NCBI GenBank assembly: GCA_016202785.1
Contig: JACQOC010000085.1
Span: forward strand, 1 to 11,482
Source of the DNA: Candidatus Aenigmatarchaeota archaeon
GTDB taxonomy: Archaea; Aenigmatarchaeota; Aenigmatarchaeia; QMZP01
Length of the DNA stretch: 11,482 nt
Direction of reading: 5' to 3'
Shown: positions 6,749 to 11,482 of the stretch, one piece after another
How the letters are laid out: every line of letters begins with the position of its first letter
Position numbering within the stretch: position 1 is the stretch's first letter
Translations under genes and position numbers: made by a program
The notes under the pieces: generated by a model
The model's input: only the letters and a program-made list of their open reading frames with translations
Database searches by the model: none
Told to the model about the DNA's origin: nothing

Positions 6749-6789
6749 TGTGACGGCCGGCACAATGGCCTACCTGGCGCTGGGGAAAG

Positions 6790-6819
6790 AAAAAAAAGAA
6801 GCCAACGGCCAAACGGCCG
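6790..6819 (-). terminator. Hairpin plus T8 terminator after the lipoprotein gene
   Basis: On the minus strand a CGGCC-GTTT-GGCCG stem-loop (6819-6806) is followed, after TTGGCTTC, by eight T residues (6797-6790). It lies 7 nt past the lipoprotein stop codon. Archaeal polymerase ends readily on T-runs, so the T8 is probably the active part. It separates the lipoprotein transcript from the DJ-1-like gene downstream. Confidence 0.6.
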
Positions 6820-6825
6820 GCAGCC

Positions 6826-7479
6826 TTAGGACAGCTCCGGTACGCTCGGCATGGCGGGCGCGCTCGGCAACTCCTGCGGTTCTGCTGGCGGCGTAAAGTC
6901 AGCTGCGGTCACATCCTTGGATACGGAACTGGCGACCATCGTGCTGGCCGGGTTGCTGGTCTCGCTTTCCAGCAGGATGCCGTCGCTGGTGTAGCAAACT
7001 GTCGCGGTCCCGCGGTCCGATTGGTACTGGTACTTGGAGCCGCTCAAGCCGGCGCGCGTGCAGGTGCCGGCGTAAGTCGGCGTGAGCTTGCCCTGCTTGA
7101 TGTCCTCTTCGGTTTGCACGGCAGCCGGCACCTGGATGCTAGCCTTCAGGCACTGCCAAGCGCCTTCTGCCCTGGAGCAGGCCGTAGCTGAACTGCCCTC
7201 GAAGTAGGTGCGGGCCTCGCCATCGGCAGTCGTGGCGAACATGGCGACGCGCGGCGCGTCAAACACCATGGTCAGTTGCGAAGTTTGGCCGGACGCGGTG
7301 ACGGTATAGTCGGCCTTATACTTGGCCCGGGCGGCGAGTATGCTGCTCAAGGATGCACCGCCCGTCGCTGGCTGGCTGGCCTGATCAGCCGGCTGGTTGC
7401 CTTCCGGCGCAGCCGGCCCATTCTGGGTGCAGCCCGCCACCAGCACGGTGAACACAAGGAGGATGGCAATCTTAGACAT
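6826..7479 (-). CDS. Secreted lipoprotein of unknown function
   Basis: 217 aa from the ATG at 7479-7477. An upstream in-frame ATG at 7509 would add ten residues before the signal peptide and lies too close to the TATA box to be transcribed, while the chosen ATG follows a strong Shine-Dalgarno sequence. Residues 1-17 form a lipoprotein signal (hydrophobic core, lipobox LVAG with Cys17), so the mature protein should be lipid-anchored to the outside of the membrane. A low-complexity Gln/Pro/Ala/Gly linker (18-45) leads to a beta-rich domain (about 50-175) that reads like LolA/LppX-type sheets, with three or four Cys (near SATACSR, AWQCLK, GTCTR, TVCYT) that could form two disulfides. A Pro/Ala/Ser-rich tail ends the chain. 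I cannot assign a ligand. It is divergently transcribed from the SecB-like gene. Confidence 0.85.
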   Translation of the reverse strand: MSKIAILLVFTVLVAGCTQNGPAAPEGNQPADQASQPATGGASLSSILAARAKYKADYTVTASGQTSQLTMVFDAPRVAMFATTADGEARTYFEGSSATACSRAEGAWQCLKASIQVPAAVQTEEDIKQGKLTPTYAGTCTRAGLSGSKYQYQSDRGTATVCYTSDGILLESETSNPASTMVASSVSKDVTAADFTPPAEPQELPSAPAMPSVPELS

Positions 7480-7481
7480 AG

Positions 7482-7491
7482 TCACCCCCTC
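7482..7491 (-). promoter_or_regulatory. Strong Shine-Dalgarno sequence that sets the lipoprotein start
   Basis: GAGGGGGTGA on the minus strand ends two nucleotides before the ATG at 7479. It is a long match to the 16S rRNA 3' end, and the only clear Shine-Dalgarno sequence at a promoter-proximal gene in the window. Confidence 0.6.
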
Positions 7492-7521
7492 GGGAAATCG
7501 ACATAGCATAGCTGGCTTTCC

Positions 7522-7531
7522 GGCTATAAAA
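7522..7531 (-). promoter_or_regulatory. TATA box for the lipoprotein gene
   Basis: Minus strand TTTTATAGCC, centred about 48 nt before the ATG at 7479. With a start site about 25 nt downstream, the mRNA would carry a leader of about 22 nt that includes the Shine-Dalgarno sequence. Confidence 0.5.
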
Positions 7532-7558
7532 GATTGCCTACGGCAAGCGGGTAATAGC

Positions 7559-7568
7559 GTTTATATAG
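7559..7568 (+). promoter_or_regulatory. TATA box for the SecB-like gene
   Basis: GTTTATATAG, centred about 26 nt before the ATG at 7590, predicting a leaderless mRNA. It is back to back with the lipoprotein promoter about 30 nt away, so the two genes could share local regulation. Confidence 0.6.
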
Positions 7569-7589
7569 CTGCTGGGCAATAAGGGACAT

Positions 7590-7994
7590 ATGCCGGTAGT
7601 TGGTATCAACTTCGCGTCCGTGGAGGGCAGGAAAAAGGACAGCAAGAATGCCGGCGAGATCAACATCAATTCTACGCCCAAGGTCAGCGCGGTGAAGGAA
7701 GTCACCCTTCCCGGCATCGAGCAGAAGGCGCTGGCCATGACCTTTGAATTCGTCACCAGCTACGAGCCGGACATCGGCGGCATCACCATCACCGGGGAAA
7801 TATTCTACACCGGCGAGGGCAACAAGCAGTTGTTGAAGAAATGGGAGAAGGATAAGAAGCTGCCGGAAGACGTGTCAGCTGAAATCCTTAACCACCTGTT
7901 CCGCCGCTGCCTGATAAAGATCGCCAATTTGGCGGAAGATTTGCAATTGCCGCCGCCGATCCAGATTCCAAGGGTCAGGCCCAAGCAGCAGTAA
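7590..7994 (+). CDS. Small conserved archaeal protein, possibly SecB-like
   Basis: 134 aa, no signal peptide or membrane helix, so probably cytoplasmic. The first two thirds alternate in a beta-strand pattern: MPVVGINF, then EININSTPKVSAVKEV, then MTFEFVTSYEPDIGGITITG and EIFYTG. A charged helix follows (KKWEKDKKLPEDVSAEILNH), then LFRRCLIKIANLAEDLQLPP and a proline-ended PPIQIPRV tail. This order matches the SecB fold (strands, then a helix with an L-F motif, then a helix leading to a Pro-rich loop), and archaeal SecB-like proteins such as MJ0357 are known. Sequence identity to SecB is weak, so the assignment is an inference from pattern. I recall similar proteins in DPANN genomes but cannot check. 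It is divergent from the lipoprotein gene, an exported product that could be a client. It converges with sufS, 14 bp away. Confidence 0.8.
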   Translation: MPVVGINFASVEGRKKDSKNAGEININSTPKVSAVKEVTLPGIEQKALAMTFEFVTSYEPDIGGITITGEIFYTGEGNKQLLKKWEKDKKLPEDVSAEILNHLFRRCLIKIANLAEDLQLPPPIQIPRVRPKQQ

Positions 7995-7997
7995 TTG

Positions 7998-8008
7998 CGC
8001 GGGCCGCG
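7998..8008. terminator. GC-rich palindrome between convergent genes (weak terminator candidate)
   Basis: CGCGGGCCGCG fills most of the 14-bp gap between the SecB-like gene and sufS. As RNA it could form only a short stem on either strand, and only a weak T-rich stretch follows on the plus strand. It may help stop transcription in both directions. Confidence 0.2.
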
Positions 8009-9247
8009 TTATTTCAGCTTGAATACCTTCCTGGCCTGCTGCAAGGTTTCGGCCAGCTTGTCCACTTCCTGCGCGGTGTTGTACAGGTAGAACGATGCCC
8101 GGGAGGTGGCCGGCAGGCCCAGGCGTTCCATCAGCGGCTGCGCGCAGTGGTGGCCGGACCTTACCGCGATGCCTTCGCTGTCTAAAATGGTGGCCATGTC
8201 ATGCGCATGGATGTCGGCAAGGTTGAAGGAGATGACGCCGCCCCGGTCCTCAGCGGCGGCCGGGCCGTATACCTGCAAGCCCTTCACTTCGCGCAGCGCC
8301 TCCAGGGCATGCTCGGTAAGCTGCACTTCATGCCTGCGGATCGTTTCCAGGCCGATGCGGTTAAGGTAATCAACCGCTGCCCCTAAACCGATGGCGCCCG
8401 CTATATTCGGGGTGCCGGCCTCGAATTTGTACGGCAGCTCGTTCCATTTCGCGCTGTCCAAATGCACTTCCCGTATCATCTCGCCGCCAAACATGAACGG
8501 CTCCATGCCTTCCAGCAAATGCTTGCGGCCATACAGGCAGCCGATGCCGGTTGGGCCAAGCATCTTGTGGCCGGACAGGGCCAAGAAATCGCAGTCCAAG
8601 CTTTTCACGTCCACTGGCATGTGCGGCACGGATTGCGCCGCATCCACTAGCACCAGCGCGCCGTTCTCATGCGCCAGCTTGGCCACCGCCCGCACCGGGT
8701 TAATGGTGCCGAGCACGTTGGAGACCTGCGTCAGGGTAACCAGCCTGGTCTTATCGGTCAACAGCGCGGCAAGATTGTCCAGGTCCAAGGTGCCGTCGTC
8801 CTTTATGTCGGCATGCTTGACCGTTACGCCCTTGGCGCGCAGGAACTGCCAGGTGACCAGGTTGGAGTGGTGCTCCATGACAGTAGAAACTATTTCATCG
8901 CCTTTCTGCAAGCGGTTCAGCGCCCAGGAGTAAGCGACCAGGTTGATCGCTTCCGTGGTGCCGCGCGTGAACACCATTTCCTCCGGCTTCGCGTTGATCA
9001 GCTTGGCGATCTTGGCGCGCGCATTCTCATGCGCTTCCGTCGCCTCTTCGGCCAGCGCGTGGATGCCGCGGTGGATGTTGGCATTATGCTGCCGGTAGTA
9101 ATCGTCCATGGCCTGCATGACTTGCACCGGCTTCTGGGTGGTGGCGGCGTTGTCGAAATAGACTAGTGGCTTGTTGTTTACCGTCCTGGACAGTATCGGG
9201 AAGTCGGCCCTTACCCCCTGCATATCCAAACTTTTCTGGAACAGCAT
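8009..9247 (-). CDS. sufS: Cysteine desulfurase SufS
   Basis: 412 aa, the normal length of SufS/CsdB-type (group II) desulfurases. The enzyme takes sulfur from L-cysteine, leaving alanine, and passes it as persulfide to the SufBCD scaffold. Visible signatures: FDNAATTQKP near residue 31, NIHRG at 57-61, TRGTTEAIN at 94-102, His126 in MEHHSN (stacks on PLP), Asp202 in VDAAQS (PLP pyridine nitrogen), Lys228 in SGHKMLGPTG (Schiff base), the persulfide-forming Cys368 in RSGHHCAQP, and Arg383 in the RASFYLYNT block (substrate carboxylate). All catalytic residues are intact. The gene is downstream of sufD with a 32-bp gap that contains its own TATA box, so it can be expressed with the operon or alone. 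No SufE or SufU partner is in the window. The ATG at 9247 fits the TATA spacing. Confidence 0.97.
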   Translation of the reverse strand: MLFQKSLDMQGVRADFPILSRTVNNKPLVYFDNAATTQKPVQVMQAMDDYYRQHNANIHRGIHALAEEATEAHENARAKIAKLINAKPEEMVFTRGTTEAINLVAYSWALNRLQKGDEIVSTVMEHHSNLVTWQFLRAKGVTVKHADIKDDGTLDLDNLAALLTDKTRLVTLTQVSNVLGTINPVRAVAKLAHENGALVLVDAAQSVPHMPVDVKSLDCDFLALSGHKMLGPTGIGCLYGRKHLLEGMEPFMFGGEMIREVHLDSAKWNELPYKFEAGTPNIAGAIGLGAAVDYLNRIGLETIRRHEVQLTEHALEALREVKGLQVYGPAAAEDRGGVISFNLADIHAHDMATILDSEGIAVRSGHHCAQPLMERLGLPATSRASFYLYNTAQEVDKLAETLQQARKVFKLK

Positions 9248-9266
9248 ATAGTGTGTTGCGCACCGT

Positions 9267-9277
9267 CAATATATAGC
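9267..9277 (-). promoter_or_regulatory. Internal TATA box for sufS
   Basis: Minus strand GGCTATATATT, centred about 25-26 nt before the sufS ATG at 9247. It sits in the 32-bp gap just after the sufD stop and predicts a separate leaderless sufS transcript besides read-through from sufBD. Confidence 0.6.
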
Positions 9278-9279
9278 CG

Positions 9280-10464
9280 TCACGCCACTATCCTTTCTTC
9301 TACCAGGCGGCGGCAGCGCTGCCGGAGCGCCTGGTCTTTGATCTTGGCCAACGCCGGTTCCAGGAAGCCCTGCACCAGGATTGCCTCGGCCTGCGGCTGG
9401 GGCAGGCCGCGCGCCATCAGGTAAAACAGCTGCTCGGCATCCGCTTGCCCGACGGTCGCGCCATGGCTGGCCTTGACGTCGTTGGCGTCGATCATCAGGC
9501 TGGGGATGGAGTTGGCCACCGCCTGGCCGCCGACCAGCAGGGTGTTGTCCGCCAGGTAGCTAAGCGTCTGCTGGGCCTCTTTCTCAATCTTGATCAGGCC
9601 GCGATATACCCCGGATGCCGCATCCTTGAGCACGCCCCTGGCCAAGATGTTGCTGCTGGTGTGCGGCACCAAATGCCGGGCGTTGGTGACGATGTCGACG
9701 TGCTGGCTGTTGCTGCCCAAAAACACGCCAGTCAAGTCCGCCGTGGCGCCTTCGCCGGCCAATGCCGTGTCCATTACCAGCCGGGAGGTGGCGCTGCCGA
9801 ACTGGGCAAAACCGCATATGAGGGAAGCGTCTTTGCCGACGGTTGCAATCTGGAAGGAGACGTCCCAGACATTGGCCGGCCAATCCTGGAAATGGAACGC
9901 TTCCAGCGCGCTGCCTTCGGCCAGGCGCGTTTCCGTCATGCTGACATGCGCCAGCTGGCTGTCGCCAGCAGGCATGCCTAATTCTTCATGAAAGGAAGCC
10001 TTGGCGCCGTTGCCGAGAATGATGAAGTTGCGCATGACCGCCGTCTGCCGGCCGCTGCCGGAAATCGCCAGGTGGATGTCAGCCTGCGCGCCGTCCGGCA
10101 CCTGCAGGAAATAGCCGTCGCTCCAGAAGGCGGCGGCCAGGGCGTCGAACTTGTCGCGGTACGTGTGCCGGGCCGGGCACTGCTGCCGCACCAGTTCCGG
10201 GAATTTGCGCACGGCCTCAGTGAGGCTGCAGCAAACGACGCTGTCACCAGTCGCCGTCATTTGCAGCTTGGCCGGGCCGCTGGCGGCAAAGGCCTTGGCA
10301 AAATCAAAGCCCCGCAGGCTGGTGTATTTCCAGCTCTCGTCCTTTGCGCTCGGCAGCTGGAGTGCGGAGAATTGTTTGAACGCGGCCAAGCGCTGCTCCA
10401 ACAACCAGGCCGGCTCGCTGCGCTCCACGCTCAATTTCCGGACATCGCTCTCTTCCAGGGCCAT
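9280..10464 (-). CDS. sufD: Fe-S cluster assembly scaffold protein SufD
   Basis: 394 aa. SufD pairs with SufB in the SufBC2D complex, which builds nascent Fe-S clusters at the SufB-SufD interface with ATP hydrolysis by SufC. The N-terminal helical part carries the conserved DESWKYTSL (42-50). The central right-handed beta-helix spans about 120-330, and the C-terminal helical domain contains ASHGATVGQ (332-340) followed by EQLFYLMARGL. His334 in that block matches the E. coli SufD interface histidine (His360) implicated in cluster binding. The start is the ATG at 10464, 22 nt after the sufB stop. There is no TATA box in the gap, and a GCGGTG Shine-Dalgarno-like stretch lies about 5 nt upstream, so it should be translated from the sufB transcript. 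The sequence resembles SufB in the same region, as expected for paralogs, but the GATVG block and short length point to SufD. Confidence 0.95.
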   Translation of the reverse strand: MALEESDVRKLSVERSEPAWLLEQRLAAFKQFSALQLPSAKDESWKYTSLRGFDFAKAFAASGPAKLQMTATGDSVVCCSLTEAVRKFPELVRQQCPARHTYRDKFDALAAAFWSDGYFLQVPDGAQADIHLAISGSGRQTAVMRNFIILGNGAKASFHEELGMPAGDSQLAHVSMTETRLAEGSALEAFHFQDWPANVWDVSFQIATVGKDASLICGFAQFGSATSRLVMDTALAGEGATADLTGVFLGSNSQHVDIVTNARHLVPHTSSNILARGVLKDAASGVYRGLIKIEKEAQQTLSYLADNTLLVGGQAVANSIPSLMIDANDVKASHGATVGQADAEQLFYLMARGLPQPQAEAILVQGFLEPALAKIKDQALRQRCRRLVEERIVA

Positions 10465-10486
10465 GCAAGCACCGCAAGGACAGCGT

Positions 10487-11482
10487 TCAGCCGACGCTGC
10501 CTTCCATCTCCAGCTCGATCAGGCGGTTCAGCTCGATGGCATATTCCATCGGCAGCTGCTTGACGAACGGCTCGATGAAGCCCCTGACGATGAGCGCCAT
10601 GGCCTCGGCCTCGCGCAAACCGCGCGACATGAGGTAAAATAATTGTTCTTCCGAAACCTTGCCAACCGACGCCTCGTGGCCGACGGTCACCTTCTTCTCG
10701 CTGATCTCCATATACGGCACGGTATCGCTGGCCGACTGGTCATCCAGGATGAGCGCATCGCAAGTCACGTTCGACTTGGAGTTAACCGCGCCTTGCAGCA
10801 CTTTCACCAGGCCGCGGTAGGTGGTGCGGCCGCCGTCCTTGCTGATCGATTTGGAGGTGATGGTCGAGCTGGTGTTGGGTGCGACATGGATCATCTTGGC
10901 GCCGGCGTCCTGGTGCTGGCCCTTGCCGGCAAACGCTATGGACAGCACTTCGCCTCTTGCTCCCGGTTCCAGCAGGTACACCGCTGGGTATTTCATTGTC
11001 ACCTTGCTGTTATGAACAAAAAATCCATTGGCTATGAAATTGTGCGCATTTTCTATCTCGATATCATAAGTATCCTCCACTTGAAGCTGGTCGATTTTTG
11101 ATATTCGCGAAAAATAAACAGAGTTGTCAAATTTGTCTTCTCCGAAGTAAAGGAAATAGTGTGCGTACTCTTTCGTTTCCTTACCCAAAGGTTTCTTTTC
11201 AACTCTTGTCCATTTGCTTATCTTGGTAGGATTAAGCCCACAGCTTATGGCAAGAGTCTTCACGTCCTCCAAAAGTTGCTTGTTGACGCTAGTTATTGAT
11301 ATGTTTTTGTGACCTTCTCTTCGATATCCATCGGCGTCAATGTAGCCGTCGATGAAGGCTAACCGCTGTTCCTTCGGTAACGTAAAAACCCACGATGGCA
11401 CGCGTTTTTCGTTGGCCCGCCCCTCGAAACCTAGGCTTTTCAGTAGATCCACAAAGCTCATCGAATTGATTCTTATCACAAC
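10487..11482 (-). CDS. sufB: Fe-S cluster scaffold protein SufB, partial and intein-interrupted
   Basis: The frame is open through the right edge, so the N-terminal part of SufB and of its intein is missing. The GTG at 11479 is internal and not a start. From 11482 to 11009 the frame encodes intein. From 11008 to 10487 it encodes the last 173 residues of SufB, beginning SKVTMKYPAVYLLEPGARGE. Landmarks are GKGQHQDAGAKMIH, NTSSTI, YRGLVKV, Cys in VTCDALI (codon 10762-10760; E. coli Cys405), and His-Glu in VGHEASVGKVS (10678-10673; E. coli His433-Glu434), then EQLFYLMSRGL and the terminal MEGSVG. These residues form the cluster-building interface with SufD, and all are intact. sufD follows after 22 bp, so the two are co-transcribed. 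The partner ATPase SufC is not seen and may lie off the right edge. Confidence 0.95.
   Translation of the reverse strand, partial: VVIRINSMSFVDLLKSLGFEGRANEKRVPSWVFTLPKEQRLAFIDGYIDADGYRREGHKNISITSVNKQLLEDVKTLAISCGLNPTKISKWTRVEKKPLGKETKEYAHYFLYFGEDKFDNSVYFSRISKIDQLQVEDTYDIEIENAHNFIANGFFVHNSKVTMKYPAVYLLEPGARGEVLSIAFAGKGQHQDAGAKMIHVAPNTSSTITSKSISKDGGRTTYRGLVKVLQGAVNSKSNVTCDALILDDQSASDTVPYMEISEKKVTVGHEASVGKVSEEQLFYLMSRGLREAEAMALIVRGFIEPFVKQLPMEYAIELNRLIELEMEGSVG
11009..11482 (-). mobile_element. C-terminal part of a LAGLIDADG intein inside SufB
   Basis: 158 codons of intein lie in the window; the rest is beyond the right edge. In order: a block D-like KRVPSWVF (residues 25-32 counted from the GTG at 11479), the second dodecapeptide endonuclease motif LAFIDGYIDADG (40-51) with its acidic metal-binding Asp50 intact, a block H-like SITSVNKQLLEDVKTLAISC, then splicing block F (DTYDIEIENAHNFIANG) and block G FFVHN. 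The last intein residue is Asn157 (codon 11011-11009), with penultimate His156 and Ser as the +1 extein residue, so the C-terminal splicing chemistry is complete. Hand counts give about 40% GC here against about 60% in the adjoining SufB codons, a sign of acquisition from another host. The N-terminal nucleophile and first endonuclease motif cannot be seen. Confidence 0.93.

Noticed and set aside
7480..7509. Upstream ATG for the lipoprotein
   Set aside because: It is only about 19 nt from the TATA centre, so the transcript would begin after it. The later ATG has a strong Shine-Dalgarno sequence and begins the lipoprotein signal directly.
11460..11479. GTG at 11479 as the start of an independent endonuclease-SufB protein
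   Set aside because: The frame continues upstream through the window edge, and the sequence is mid-intein (before the second endonuclease motif).

Overview
This is an archaeal chromosomal segment of roughly 60% GC (hand counts on sample lines). The evidence is an archaeal translation initiation factor aIF1A, AT-rich TATA boxes about 25-28 nt upstream of most start codons, membrane-anchored beta-sandwich surface proteins, and a protein with a class III (prepilin-type) signal. The style of the secreted proteins and of the small conserved protein at 7590-7994 recalls DPANN archaea of the Diapherotrites/Micrarchaeota kind. That lineage call is an impression and was not tested.

Layout. (1) 1-485 is AT-richer (about 22-43% GC in sample lines). 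It holds the start of a leftward gene that leaves the window, a possible 47-codon leftward small ORF, and the promoter of the next gene. (2) 486-4713 encodes two rightward cell-surface proteins of 394 and 964 aa. Each has a signal peptide, an array of CARDB/NEW3-like domains, and a C-terminal membrane anchor. (3) 4804-5115 is the aIF1A gene, convergent with a 330-aa pilin-like, membrane-anchored protein on the minus strand. (4) 6178-7479 holds two leftward genes: a DJ-1/PfpI-superfamily protein that lacks the usual nucleophile cysteine, and a secreted lipoprotein followed by a hairpin plus T8 terminator. (5) 7590-7994 is a divergent rightward small conserved protein whose C-terminal half resembles SecB-type chaperones. 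(6) 8009-11482 is a leftward iron-sulfur assembly cluster in transcription order sufB, sufD, sufS. sufB is interrupted by an AT-rich LAGLIDADG intein, and only the C-terminal part of that intein is inside the window.

How the genes fit together. SufB and SufD form the scaffold and SufS supplies sulfur from cysteine. SufC is not in the window and may lie upstream of sufB beyond the right edge. The intein must be spliced out before SufB can work. The two surface proteins, the pilin-like protein and the lipoprotein suggest an envelope-rich neighbourhood, but no single operon links them.

The clearest regulatory signal is the near-uniform placement of TATA boxes, which implies leaderless transcripts for most genes. 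The lipoprotein gene is the exception, with a leader and a strong Shine-Dalgarno sequence. Promoter placement was used to correct two start codons. I did not find a clearly new multi-gene system. The strongest items for follow-up are the sufB intein, the DJ-1 homolog with a replaced nucleophile, the regular C-x14-C repeat in the large surface protein, the pilin-signal protein, and the SecB-like protein.
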